Source: an uncultured Eubacteriales bacterium
Lineage (GTDB): Bacteria > Bacillota > Clostridia > Oscillospirales > Oscillospiraceae
Direction of reading: 5' to 3'
Assembly (NCBI GenBank): GCA_900547405.1
Contig: URGL01000005.1
Span: 1-64,000, forward strand
Length of the DNA stretch: 64,000 nt
The first letter of the stretch is position 1. The number at the start of each line of letters is the position of its first letter. Below, in pieces: positions 33,901-42,025 of the stretch. Made by a program: the position numbers and the translations under genes. The notes under the pieces are model-generated. The model was not told the DNA's origin. It searched no databases and saw only the letters and a list, made by a program, of their open reading frames with translations.

Positions 33901-34769
33901 ACTACGTTATTTTTGACCTGGAGTGGAACCAACCCCCGGACGATGCTTCTACCCTGCTGGAGCCCATCTATTTTCCCGGAGACATTATTGAAATCGGCGC
34001 CGCCAAACTGGATGACCGATTTCAGCTCATCGATACCTTCCGGGTCTACAGCAAGCCCCAGTATTACCCCAAAATGCACAAGCGCATTGCCTCCCTTACC
34101 GGCATCCATGACAAGCTTCTGGAGGAGCAGGGTCTTCCCTTCCCAGTGGCCTACCAGAAGTTCATCAACTGGTGTGGGGAAGAATACGCTTTTATGACCT
34201 GGAGCATGAGCGACCTGCCCACCCTCATTGACAACATGGTCCTTTATGGCGTTGATATCTCCAACCTACCGGACTGGTACGACCTGCAGCGGATCTTCAG
34301 CCGGGAGATCATGCGTTCCTCTGTAAAATACTCCTTGGAATACGCCATGGATGTCCTCCACGAAACCGGTGATGCCGCCCACGACGCCATGAACGACTCT
34401 GTGAACACCGCCAAGATCTGCGACCACCTGGATCTGGACCAATACCTGGAGGAATACGCCTCCCGGGTCTTCGCCGAAAAGCCCAGCAGCCGCAGTTTTG
34501 ATAGCCTCCAGCAGGTCCTCCAGGACCCGGAATTGCTCCGTTTCTCCTGCCCCTGGTGCGGTCAGGCCGTCACCTGTGAGCCCTGGATCGCCAGCTGGAA
34601 GCAGGACTATATCAGCTACGGAACAGACGAAGAAGGGGACGAATTTTTTGTGACCCTCTCCGCCAGCCGCCTCCCGGACGGCACCTACCGGGCCAAGCGG
34701 GTGTTTCAGGAAATGAGTGATGATCTGTGGGAACAGTATCAGGATAAAAAGGAGCTCTCAAAAGTATAG
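33897..34769 (+). CDS. DEDDh 3'-5' exonuclease-like protein
   Basis: 290 residues. The N-terminal 180 residues have the DnaQ-like exonuclease fold: ExoI FDLEWNQ (catalytic Asp, Glu), SLTGIHDKLL, ExoII region WSMSDLPTLIDN and ExoIII AAHDAMNDSVNTAKI (catalytic His and Asp). It resembles KapD-type exonucleases acting on RNA or DNA ends. The C-terminal about 100 residues contain CPWCG and a beta-rich stretch, possibly a small metal or nucleic-acid binding part. Translationally coupled to the MATE gene; no functional link is obvious. Confidence 0.85.
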   Translation: MNYVIFDLEWNQPPDDASTLLEPIYFPGDIIEIGAAKLDDRFQLIDTFRVYSKPQYYPKMHKRIASLTGIHDKLLEEQGLPFPVAYQKFINWCGEEYAFMTWSMSDLPTLIDNMVLYGVDISNLPDWYDLQRIFSREIMRSSVKYSLEYAMDVLHETGDAAHDAMNDSVNTAKICDHLDLDQYLEEYASRVFAEKPSSRSFDSLQQVLQDPELLRFSCPWCGQAVTCEPWIASWKQDYISYGTDEEGDEFFVTLSASRLPDGTYRAKRVFQEMSDDLWEQYQDKKELSKV

Positions 34770-34776
34770 TGTATCA

Positions 34777-34806
34777 AAAAATCGGCCGTTCTTGGCCGAT
34801 TTTTTG
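34777..34806 (+). terminator. Terminator of the MATE-exonuclease operon
   Basis: AAAATCGGCC/GGCCGATTTT stem (34777-34786 with 34794-34803), 7-nt loop, T tract. Confidence 0.9.
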
Positions 34807-34828
34807 CTTGTGCAGTTTCAGAATTCTA

Positions 34829-34857
34829 TTGACTTTTCTCATCTTTCTCACTATAAT
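34829..34857 (+). promoter_or_regulatory. Orphan sigma-A promoter
   Basis: TTGACT (34829-34834), 17-nt spacer, TATAAT (34852-34857). No intact gene lies downstream before the converging TetR gene. Confidence 0.8.
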
Positions 34858-34879
34858 AGCTAACGAACATTCGTTAGCT
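34858..34879. promoter_or_regulatory. 22-bp palindromic operator, probably for the adjacent TetR
   Basis: Perfect 10-bp arms AGCTAACGAA / TTCGTTAGCT around CA, immediately after the -10 element, where a bound repressor would block transcription start. The ACGAA..TTCGT core is typical of TetR-family operators. Confidence 0.75.
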
Positions 34880-34991
34880 AAAGGATGGATATTTTGTCGC
34901 TGAAAAGGACCCGGAAGCCTTTGATGCCTTTGACGATTCCTTCCCCAAAAAGGAACAGCTCCGGCTGCCAGGGCAGCTGTTTGAGGGGTAA
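34878..34991 (+). pseudogene. 3' remnant of the gene formerly behind the orphan promoter
   Basis: An open frame from an in-frame TAG (34875) to TAA (34989-34991) has no start codon and reads DGYFVAEKDPEAFDAFDDSF then PKKEQLRLPGQLFEG. It has the look of a protein C-terminus (acidic/aromatic, normal codon use). I do not recognise the family. The remaining sequence to 35072 shows no convincing gene. Confidence 0.4.
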
Positions 34992-35072
34992 GCCGATGCG
35001 CCCCATGGAAAAGGACTGGTACCGACGCATCCGGACCCTGGATATTCAGCTGTTGCTTTGTTCCAGAAAGCA

Positions 35073-35696
35073 TTAAAAAGTATGCACCATCCGGAAAAAG
35101 AGGCCAACGTGCTTTCTCAGCTTTTCCAGGCACTCCCCTTCTCGCTCCGGCTGGCGGTCACAGATGGCGATAAGGGTGATCACCGGGGCCACATACAGCA
35201 TGGCCAGGGTCTGGGGGTCCTCCTCCCGAATTTCCCCGGCCTGGATGAGTTCCCGAAAAATTCCCGCGTGATATTGGACCACCCGGTCCACATATCGCTG
35301 GGAATACATGGCACCCAGCTCCGGAGAGCGGAACTGCTCAATGGTCATCATCTTCCGAAACCGGCGGATGACATCGTCGTGGAGGGAATATTCAAAAATC
35401 TGCCGCACCTTTTGGAAAAGGTCCTCCTCCGTGACATGCACAAAGGCCGAAGCATCCCGGCGGTCATCCTCCACATGGATCTGGATCTTGTCTGTATCCC
35501 GTTGATAGCGTTCCGCCGTGGAGGCCACAATGGCTTCAAAAATCGCCTGCTTGCTGGGGTAGTGGTTGTATAAGGACGGAGCCTTGATCCCCACCGCCTG
35601 GGCGATCTCCCCTACGCTGACGGAGTCGTACCCCCGTTCTGAAAAAAGCTCCAGGGCCTTTTCTATGATTTTCCGCTTGGTATCTTCCTGTCTCAT
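35073..35696 (-). CDS. TetR family transcriptional regulator
   Basis: 207 residues. N-terminal helix-turn-helix (KRKIIEKALELFSERGYDSVSVGEIAQAVGIKAPSLYNHYPSKQAIFEAI) is typical of TetR repressors. The C-terminal ligand/dimer domain is unremarkable. The ATG at 35696 (MRQEDTK) is preferred over 35717 (MFGRW), which has no binding site and lies about 16 bases from the predicted transcript start. The 22-bp palindrome at 34858 is its likely target. Confidence 0.9.
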   Translation of the reverse strand: MRQEDTKRKIIEKALELFSERGYDSVSVGEIAQAVGIKAPSLYNHYPSKQAIFEAIVASTAERYQRDTDKIQIHVEDDRRDASAFVHVTEEDLFQKVRQIFEYSLHDDVIRRFRKMMTIEQFRSPELGAMYSQRYVDRVVQYHAGIFRELIQAGEIREEDPQTLAMLYVAPVITLIAICDRQPEREGECLEKLRKHVGLFFRMVHTF

Positions 35697-35738
35697 ACAC
35701 AGCCACCGTCCGAACATTTCTGAATCATCATTTATTGA

Positions 35739-35767
35739 ATTATAGTATACTCCCCGGCAAAAGTCAA
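35739..35767 (-). promoter_or_regulatory. Promoter of tetR
   Basis: TTGACT (35762-35767), 17-nt spacer, TATAAT (35739-35744) on the minus strand. Confidence 0.88.
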
Positions 35768-35840
35768 ATTTGTCCTGAGTTACGCTGACATTACCTTTAC
35801 GGCCGATTTTCTCAGCAGCCTCACCGTCTTACGCCAAGAA

Positions 35841-35868
35841 CCCCCGGACCGCCGCAGCGGCCCGGGGG
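35841..35868 (-). terminator. Hairpin after ttdB
   Basis: CCCCCGG.CCGC/GCGG.CCGGGGG stem with one mismatch, followed on the minus strand by TTCTTGG. Strong stem but a weak T tract. Confidence 0.55.
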
Positions 35869-35886
35869 AAAGAAAGGAAGGATACG

Positions 35887-36519
35887 TTACTTAATAAACT
35901 TGACCTGAGGATAGATGGCCTGCTTAGCCTTCTCCTTGCGCTCGTTATAGAGGACCTTCTGCTCCTCAAACAGGTTCCGGCCGTCGGGGTCGATGGAGAC
36001 GATCAGGGGGCCAAATTCCTTGACCTTGTTGCACCACAGAGTCTCGGGCATACCCAGCTCGTCCCAGTGGTGCTCCTGGATCTTCAGCACCTCGGTAGCG
36101 GCCACCACGGCGCAGCCGGCGGGGAAGACGCAGTGGATGGCGCCGAACTCCTTGCAGGCCCGCTCGGTGTTGGGACCCATGCCGCCCTTGCCCACAATGA
36201 CCCGGACACCGGTGTGCTTCACAAACTCATACTCAAACTTCTCCATGCGCATGGAGGTGGTGGGGCCTACGGAAACCATCTCGTAGTCGTCCTCGGTGCC
36301 CTCGATCTTGCGGACAATGGGGCCCGCATGGAAAATCGCCTTGTTGCGGATGTCGTAGGGCAGTTCCCGGCCGTACTCAATCAGGCGGCGGTGGGCCACG
36401 TCCCGGCAGGTCATCAGATCGCCGTCCAGCCACACGATATCGCCCACATGAATATCCTTCAGATCCTCGGCACTGACAGGGGTGATGAGCACCTTTTTAT
36501 TTCCTCTGATTTCAACCAT
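35887..36519 (-). CDS. ttdB: L(+)-tartrate dehydratase / class I fumarase, beta subunit
   Basis: 210-residue C-terminal-type subunit (PF05683) of an oxygen-sensitive 4Fe-4S hydro-lyase. Motifs: [41 protein letters not shown] and VGKGGM, which complete the active site with the alpha subunit. It either dehydrates L-tartrate to oxaloacetate or hydrates fumarate to malate; sequence alone does not decide. Starts 15 bases after ttdA ends. Confidence 0.92.
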   Translation of the reverse strand: MVEIRGNKKVLITPVSAEDLKDIHVGDIVWLDGDLMTCRDVAHRRLIEYGRELPYDIRNKAIFHAGPIVRKIEGTEDDYEMVSVGPTTSMRMEKFEYEFVKHTGVRVIVGKGGMGPNTERACKEFGAIHCVFPAGCAVVAATEVLKIQEHHWDELGMPETLWCNKVKEFGPLIVSIDPDGRNLFEEQKVLYNERKEKAKQAIYPQVKFIK

Positions 36520-36534
36520 TTTTCTTACCTCCTA

Positions 36535-37440
36535 TCAACCGTTAAACTTCCAGGTGGAATGGGTGTCACAGGTCACATTCAGATCCTTATCCACTACGAT
36601 GTGACCCCGGCGGTGGGACCAGCAACCCACGTTGACGGCCACGCCGATGGTAGAGGGATGTCGGGCAGAATTTTCAATGTTCACGCCCATGACAGAGAAC
36701 TTTCCGCCCATGCCCTGGGGGCCCAGGCCGATAGCGTTGATGCCGTCTTCCAGAAGCTGTTCCATCTTGGCGGCATTGGCATTCTCATTGTGGGAGCCAA
36801 TGGGCCGCATCAGGGCCTTCTTGGACAGCAGGGCGGCAGTCTCAATAGAGGTAGCCACACCCACGCCCACCAGCAGAGGAGGACAGGCGTTCAGGCCATA
36901 GGAGGTCATCTGATCCAGGACGAAGTCGGTAACGCCCTCGTAGCCTGCGCCGGGCATCAGCACCATAGCCTTGCCGGGCAGGGTGCAGCCGCCACCGGCC
37001 ATATAGGCGTAGATTTCACACTGGTCGGAGCCCGGGACGATGTCCCACCAGACCGTGGGGGTGCCCTTGCCTACGTTACGCTTGGTGTTGTACTCGTCAA
37101 AGGTCTCTACGGAGTTGTGGCGCAGAGGGGTCTCGAAGGTAGCCTTTACCACGGCCTCCTTCAGCAGAGCCTCCAGCTCACCCATATAGGGAAAATTGGT
37201 GCCGCACTTCAGCCAGAACTGGATCACGCCGGTGTCCTGGCAGCTGGGACGATCCAGTTTGACGGCCAGATTCTGGTTCTTGGTCATGGTTTCGTACAGG
37301 ACCTTGGGCAGGGGTGCGGTCTCCTGGCGGCCCAGCTCCTCCAGCTTGGCCACCACGTCGTCAGGCAGCTTCTTGCCGATGTGGCCTACAAAGCTGGCCA
37401 CCATGTCCGTCAGACGTTGAACATTTTCTTCTTGTGTCAT
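36535..37440 (-). CDS. ttdA: L(+)-tartrate dehydratase / class I fumarase, alpha subunit
   Basis: 301-residue Fe-S subunit (PF05681). Cluster cysteines are expected in RPSCQDTGVIQFW, NACPPLLVGVG and VNVGCWSHRRGH. KVLYETMTKNQNLAVKLDRP is close to what I recall of TtdA. Together with ttdB it forms the heterotetrameric dehydratase. The DASS transporter upstream in the same transcript and the divergent LysR gene match tartrate/dicarboxylate use, which favours TtdAB over housekeeping fumarase, but both remain possible. Confidence 0.9.
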   Translation of the reverse strand: MTQEENVQRLTDMVASFVGHIGKKLPDDVVAKLEELGRQETAPLPKVLYETMTKNQNLAVKLDRPSCQDTGVIQFWLKCGTNFPYMGELEALLKEAVVKATFETPLRHNSVETFDEYNTKRNVGKGTPTVWWDIVPGSDQCEIYAYMAGGGCTLPGKAMVLMPGAGYEGVTDFVLDQMTSYGLNACPPLLVGVGVATSIETAALLSKKALMRPIGSHNENANAAKMEQLLEDGINAIGLGPQGMGGKFSVMGVNIENSARHPSTIGVAVNVGCWSHRRGHIVVDKDLNVTCDTHSTWKFNG

Positions 37441-37459
37441 AAGTATTACCTCCTATTTT

Positions 37460-38722
37460 TTAACTGTAGAACGGGAACAGAATGGGCAAAAGGATAATGC
37501 AAATCACAAAGGATACGGCGATAAGGGGCAGTCCGGCTTTCACATAGTCCCGGAACTTGTAGCCGCCCAGGCCAACCACCATGGTGTTGGCGGGCATACC
37601 GATGGGCGTCGCATAAGCGCAGGAGCAAGCGATCACCGTGGCGATGATCATGGACCGGGGGTCAGCGCCCAGGCTCTGGGCCAGGGATGTAGCGATAGGC
37701 ACCATCAGAGCGGTGGTGGCAGTGTTGGACATGAAGTTGGTCAATGCGCAGCCCACCACAAAGATGACAACCAGCAAGATCATGGGGTTGGGATTCTTGC
37801 CCAGGGCACCCACGATCACGTCGGCAATCACGCTGCCGGCGCCGGTGATTTCCAGCGCCTTGGCCAGTGCCAGGGAGCCGCCGAAGAGGAGCACCACCTT
37901 TAAATCGATGGACTTGAGAGCTTCCTTCTCGGAGATAACGCCGGTGAGCACCAGGATGATAGCACCGATACAGGCGGAAACCTGGATCTTAATGCCGATC
38001 TTGTCTTCGAAGATCATGGCAAGGATCACAACAATCAGGACTACCAGGGAAACGGTCTGCTTCCAGGCGGGCACATTGGAGTAATCCTTGGGAGCCTCAG
38101 GAGCCTCGCCGCCGTGGGTGCCGTCGGGCAGCAGTTTGTAGCCAAACAGGGCGAAGAAGGCGATACCGGCGACCAGCATGGGCACGCCTGCGGGCGCATA
38201 CATGAAGAAGTTGGTAGGCATTCCCATCTCCTGCAGGGCGTTGACGCCCATCAGGTTGCCGGGAGCGCCGATGATGGACAGGTTGCCGCCCAGAGCAGCG
38301 GCGAAGACAAGGGGCATCAGCAGCCGGGAACGGGAATAGCCGGATTCATCGGCAATACCGCAGACCACGGGGATCAGTACCGCGGCGGTACCGGTGTTGG
38401 ACAGAAAGCCGGACATAATGCCAACGATGGTCATAACGGCCACGATGAGCAGCCGCTCGGATTTGGCAAACCGGGTGACGATGGAGCCGATCTTGTTGGC
38501 CATGCCGGTTTCAAACAGGGCCTGGCCGACAACGAACATACCAACGCAGAGGATCACATTGCTGTTGACGTAACCGGCAAAAGTTTCGGATGTGGTAAGA
38601 ACGCCGGTGAGGTTCAGGCCGACGGCTACGATGGTGGCCGTCAGGCCCAGGGGGATCTTTTCCAGGACGAAGCTGATGATGGCGAAGGCCAGGAAGATCA
38701 GCGTAATGGTGCTGGGACTCAT
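37460..38722 (-). CDS. SLC13/DASS family dicarboxylate (tartrate/succinate/citrate) transporter
   Basis: 420-residue membrane protein with about 11 helices arranged as two repeats. Each repeat has a hairpin with the SNT sodium/substrate motif: GFLSNTGTAAVLIP and NFMSNTATTALMVP. The C-terminus IGMPANTMVVGLGGYKF is also typical. Candidate substrates are dicarboxylates such as tartrate, succinate, malate or fumarate, in symport with Na+ or exchange. First gene of the transporter-ttdA-ttdB operon, so uptake and dehydration are co-regulated. Confidence 0.92.
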   Translation of the reverse strand: MSPSTITLIFLAFAIISFVLEKIPLGLTATIVAVGLNLTGVLTTSETFAGYVNSNVILCVGMFVVGQALFETGMANKIGSIVTRFAKSERLLIVAVMTIVGIMSGFLSNTGTAAVLIPVVCGIADESGYSRSRLLMPLVFAAALGGNLSIIGAPGNLMGVNALQEMGMPTNFFMYAPAGVPMLVAGIAFFALFGYKLLPDGTHGGEAPEAPKDYSNVPAWKQTVSLVVLIVVILAMIFEDKIGIKIQVSACIGAIILVLTGVISEKEALKSIDLKVVLLFGGSLALAKALEITGAGSVIADVIVGALGKNPNPMILLVVIFVVGCALTNFMSNTATTALMVPIATSLAQSLGADPRSMIIATVIACSCAYATPIGMPANTMVVGLGGYKFRDYVKAGLPLIAVSFVICIILLPILFPFYS

Positions 38723-38792
38723 AAAGGGTGCCCTCCTATTTTTTCGTTTTTTCGCAGCTGAACCGGCCGGTGTCTGTCTGCTTTGTGACTCA

Positions 38793-38821
38793 AGTATACT
38801 ATCTCCTTTGCGGAATGTAAA
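38793..38821 (-). promoter_or_regulatory. Promoter of the tartrate/fumarate operon
   Basis: TTTACA (38816-38821), 17-nt spacer, TATACT (38793-38798) on the minus strand. Confidence 0.7.
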
Positions 38822-38870
38822 ATCAGCGGTAAAAATGGGGGCATCAATTTTTCTTATAATGTCAAAAGGA

Positions 38871-38908
38871 TTTACTTATGCAGGGATATATGATAGGATA
38901 TGAGTAAA
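38871..38908. promoter_or_regulatory. Candidate LysR-type operator
   Basis: Inverted repeat TTTACTTAT (38871-38879) / ATGAGTAAA (38900-38908), 8 of 9 positions matching, in the divergent gap between the LysR gene and the dehydratase operon. Its location just before the LysR ATG suits autoregulation; activation of the operon would need further sites closer to 38821. Confidence 0.45.
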
Positions 38909-38931
38909 TTCAACGGCATGGAGGACCCACC

Positions 38932-39816
38932 ATGAAACTGACACAGCTGGAATATTTCTGCACTGCCGTCCAGTGCGGGAGTATCACTCAGGCGGCGAAG
39001 AAGCTCTACGTGACCCAGCCTGCCATTTCCGGGGCTATCCGGGAGCTGGAGAAGGAATTCTCTGTAGCTCTCTTCACCCACAGCCGGAACAAGCTGAGCC
39101 TGACAGAGGACGGCCAGCGCTTCTATGACCGGGCGGAACAATTATTGCGGGAGGTGGACACCGCCACTCAGCAGCTCCACGACCTAGGCACTCTGAGCCA
39201 GCCGGTCTGCGTGGGTATCCCACCCCTGTGGGGCACCACCTTCTTCCCAGATCTTTTGCGGGACTTTCACAAAAAGCACCCGGATATCCATCTGACCTTC
39301 TACGAATACGGCTCTGCCCGGGCCGCCACGCTGGTCAAGGAGGAGGAGCTGGACGTGGCCCTTGTAAATCTCCAGCTGGATGACCCGGACAAATTCCAGT
39401 CCATGTGCATCGGCCGCGACCACTTTGTCATTGTGGTGGATCCATCCCACCCTTTTGCCCAGCGCCGATCCATCACCCTGGAAGAGCTGGCCGGGGTGCC
39501 CATGGTCATGTACAATACAGACTCCGTCCAGAATCGCAGCATCCGCAGCCGCTTTGACCGGCTGAGCATTGTGCCCAATGCCCAGATCTACACCAGCCAG
39601 ATCTACACCATGAAGGCCATGGTCCACAACAACACCTGCGTCAGCTTCTTCTATGCTTCTCTTTTGCAGGACCATCCGGACCTGGTGGGCATCCCTCTGG
39701 ACCCTCCCATTGAGCAGAAGGTAGGGCTCATCTGGCGCAAAAGCGCCTATATCTCCCGCAGTGTCCAGACCTTTTTGGACTTTGTGAAGGACTATCCCCT
39801 ATTCCCTGAGGACTGA
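38932..39816 (+). CDS. LysR family transcriptional regulator
   Basis: 294 residues. N-terminal winged helix-turn-helix (LEYFCTAVQCGSITQAAKKLYVTQPAISGAIRELEKEFSVALF) and a C-terminal periplasmic-binding-protein-like effector domain in two lobes (VGIPPLWGTTFFPDLL, ELDVALVNLQ, FVIVVDPSHPFAQR). Divergent from the transporter-ttdAB operon, so it is the presumed activator responding to a dicarboxylate. GGAGG lies upstream of the ATG. Confidence 0.93.
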   Translation: MKLTQLEYFCTAVQCGSITQAAKKLYVTQPAISGAIRELEKEFSVALFTHSRNKLSLTEDGQRFYDRAEQLLREVDTATQQLHDLGTLSQPVCVGIPPLWGTTFFPDLLRDFHKKHPDIHLTFYEYGSARAATLVKEEELDVALVNLQLDDPDKFQSMCIGRDHFVIVVDPSHPFAQRRSITLEELAGVPMVMYNTDSVQNRSIRSRFDRLSIVPNAQIYTSQIYTMKAMVHNNTCVSFFYASLLQDHPDLVGIPLDPPIEQKVGLIWRKSAYISRSVQTFLDFVKDYPLFPED

Positions 39817-39931
39817 GCACAGACCCTTCCTATTCTCCCGCCGCATAGAGGAAATTCCCTGTCCCTACACATTCCACAAAAATCCGTTCCTCCCCCGTTC
39901 ACATTTTGGTTACAGAAAGGTCTTTTTTCCC

Positions 39932-39960
39932 TTGCATTTCTCTTCCATTCGGGTTATACT
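39932..39960 (+). promoter_or_regulatory. Promoter of the uracil permease gene
   Basis: TTGCAT (39932-39937), 17-nt spacer, TATACT (39955-39960). Confidence 0.75.
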
Positions 39961-39981
39961 GACACGGATAAAATGCGAAAG

Positions 39982-40023
39982 GGGGAATTGCGGCATAGCT
40001 TCATGGCTGCGGTTCCCCTTTTT
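39982..40023 (+). terminator. Leader terminator (attenuator) of the uracil permease gene
   Basis: A long stem GGGGAATTGCGGC/GGCTGCGGTTCCCC (39982-39994 with 40006-40018, including G-U pairs) with an 11-nt loop is followed by five T (40019-40023). It starts about 15 bases into the transcript and ends about 50 bases before the ATG, so most transcripts would stop unless antiterminated. The mechanism is not identified: no clear PyrR loop or known aptamer is seen. Confidence 0.75.
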
Positions 40024-40075
40024 CGTACTGGATCGGGGTCTATGGCCCCACGGAAAAGAGAAAGGAAGGTATTTT

Positions 40076-41446
40076 ATGTCTACTCCTGAAACCAATACCG
40101 ACGTCGTGTACGACGCCTCCACCCTGGCACCCTCCAAGAGGCTCCTGCTGGGTGTGCAGCACCTCTTCGCCATGTTCGGCGCCACCGTGCTGGTGCCTGC
40201 CCTGACCGGGCTGGACGTGGCCAACGCTCTGCTGTTTGCGGGTCTTGGCACTCTGCTGTTCCATCTGATCACCGGCCGGAAGATCCCCGCGTTCCTGGGC
40301 TCCTCCTTCGCTTTTATCGGCGGCTACAATGCCATCCGGGCCATGGGCAGCGATGGCGGCGATGCTCTGCTTCCCTACGCCTGCTTCGGTGTTGCCTGCG
40401 CCGGTCTTGTGTACCTGGTCCTGGCCTTCTTCTTTAAGCAGTTCGGCGCCAAGAAGGTCATGCGCTACTTCCCCCCCATTGTCACTGGACCTATCATCAT
40501 CTGCATTGGTCTGACCCTCTCCGGCTCCGCCGTCACCAACTGCGCCAACAACTGGTGGGTGGCTCTGGTTGCCATCCTCATTGTGGTAGCCTGCAATATC
40601 TGGGGCAAGGGTATGGTGAAGATCATTCCCATTCTGCTGGGTGTGGTCGGCTCCTATGCCTTCTCTATGATCGTGGATTCTGCCTCCCGGCAGAACCTGG
40701 TTACCCTGGTGAGCCAGGCAGACTGGGTAGGTCTCCCCATTGTGTGGCATAAGACCGCCCTCTCTATCTTCGGTGCCAACCTGGACCACGGTCTGCTGGT
40801 GACCGCCATCGTGACCATCATGCCCATCTCTCTGGCTACCATGATGGAGCATGTAGGCGACATCTGCGCCATTTCTTCCACCGTCGGCAAGAACTTTGTT
40901 GAGGATCCCGGCCTCCACCGGACTCTGGTAGGCGACGGTCTGGCCACCACCCTGGCCTCCCTCTTCGGCGCTCCTGCCAACACCACCTACGGTGAAAACA
41001 CCGGCGTGCTGGCCCTGAGCAAGGTTTATGATCCCAAGGTTGTCCGTATGGCTGCCGTGTTCGCCATTGTCCTGTCCTTCTGCCCCAAGTTCTCCGCCCT
41101 CATTGTCGCCATGCCTGCCGCCACTATGGGCGGTGTCAGCCTGGTGCTCTACGGCATGATCTCCGCCGTGGGTGTCCGGAACGTGGTGGAAAACCAGGTA
41201 GACTTCACAAAGAGCCGCAATGTCCTGATTGCCGCCATGATCATGGGTCTGGCTGTGGGTGTCAACTACGCCGGTTCCATTCAGATCCCTCTGGGCTCCA
41301 TCACCATCAGCCTCTCCGGTCTGGCCGTGGCCGCTCTGGTAGGCATCCTGATGAATGCCGTCCTCCCCGGCAAGGATTACGAGTTCGGTACCAACCATCA
41401 GGGCGATACCGCCGTGGTCAACTTCGGCAGCCGGGCACAGAAATAA
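40076..41446 (+). CDS. uraA: NCS2 family uracil permease
   Basis: 456-residue nucleobase:cation symporter with the UraA fold (14 helices in two inverted repeats). Signatures: GVQHLFAMFGATVLVPALTGLDVANAL, FLGSSFAFIGGYNAI, MMEHVGDICAISSTVGKNF (substrate-binding glutamate region) and GAPANTTYGENTGVLALSKVYDPKV. These match uracil permeases more than xanthine or urate ones. The ATG at 40076 follows AGGAAGG; the longer frame starts at the -35 element. Confidence 0.93.
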   Translation: MSTPETNTDVVYDASTLAPSKRLLLGVQHLFAMFGATVLVPALTGLDVANALLFAGLGTLLFHLITGRKIPAFLGSSFAFIGGYNAIRAMGSDGGDALLPYACFGVACAGLVYLVLAFFFKQFGAKKVMRYFPPIVTGPIIICIGLTLSGSAVTNCANNWWVALVAILIVVACNIWGKGMVKIIPILLGVVGSYAFSMIVDSASRQNLVTLVSQADWVGLPIVWHKTALSIFGANLDHGLLVTAIVTIMPISLATMMEHVGDICAISSTVGKNFVEDPGLHRTLVGDGLATTLASLFGAPANTTYGENTGVLALSKVYDPKVVRMAAVFAIVLSFCPKFSALIVAMPAATMGGVSLVLYGMISAVGVRNVVENQVDFTKSRNVLIAAMIMGLAVGVNYAGSIQIPLGSITISLSGLAVAALVGILMNAVLPGKDYEFGTNHQGDTAVVNFGSRAQK

Positions 41447-41460
41447 GCCCGATTTTCTCC

Positions 41461-41492
41461 AGCCGCAGCCTCAAAAGGGCTGCGGCTTTTTT
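41461..41492 (+). terminator. Terminator of uraA
   Basis: AGCCGCAGCC/GGCTGCGGCT perfect 10-bp stem (41461-41470 with 41478-41487), 7-nt loop, T tract of six. Confidence 0.95.
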
Positions 41493-41498
41493 GGGCGG

Positions 41499-41527
41499 TT
41501 GCTTTGAAAGGCGGGCTGTGATATACT
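41499..41527 (+). promoter_or_regulatory. Promoter of the C_GCAxxG_C_C gene
   Basis: TTGCTT (41499-41504), 17-nt spacer, TATACT (41522-41527). Confidence 0.6.
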
Positions 41528-41572
41528 AAGAGGACCAAAGATAAAAATTGGCAGCAGCAATGGAGGCACCAT

Positions 41573-42025
41573 ATGGATCACAGCGAATACGCAGCAGAAT
41601 TATTTGTCAAAGGCTACAACTGTGCTCAGTCTGTGGCAGTAGCCTTTTGCGATGTAACAGGACTGAGCGAGGATTTTTCCGCAAAGATGGCCTCTTCCTT
41701 CGGAGGCGGCATGGGGCGGATGCGAGAGGTCTGCGGAGCAGTCAGCGGAATGCTGATGGTCCTTGGGCTGGTCTATGGCTACGATACACCAGGCGACGAC
41801 GCCGCAAAGCGGGCCCAGTATCAGGATGTCCAGCATCTGGCCCAAGTCTTCCGTGAGCAGTGCGGCAGCATCATCTGCCGGGAAATTCTCAAAAACCCGC
41901 CTTCGGATCCCATCCCCAGTCCCAGAACCGCAGAATACTACCGTACCCGTCCCTGCGCGCGCATGGTGGCCAGCGCCGCCGGAATTCTGGACCAGTATAT
42001 CCGGGAGCACCCTGTCCATGGATGA
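41573..42025 (+). CDS. C_GCAxxG_C_C family putative redox protein
   Basis: 150 residues of the PF09719 family, named after its spaced cysteines. Seen: YNCAQSVAVAFC, EVCGAVSGMLMVLG (the GCAxxG-like motif, here VCGAVSG), QCGSIICREIL and a late RPCARMV. The pattern suggests binding of a metal cluster or disulfide redox chemistry, but no member has an assigned reaction that I know. GGAGG upstream. It shares eight bases with the next gene, so the two proteins are probably made together. Confidence 0.85.
   Translation: MDHSEYAAELFVKGYNCAQSVAVAFCDVTGLSEDFSAKMASSFGGGMGRMREVCGAVSGMLMVLGLVYGYDTPGDDAAKRAQYQDVQHLAQVFREQCGSIICREILKNPPSDPIPSPRTAEYYRTRPCARMVASAAGILDQYIREHPVHG

Noticed and set aside
34885..35076. 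Small ORF of 63 codons behind the orphan promoter
   Set aside because: Its codon pattern and composition (basic, no domain) look random. The alternative frame 34878-34991 looks like genuine coding debris.
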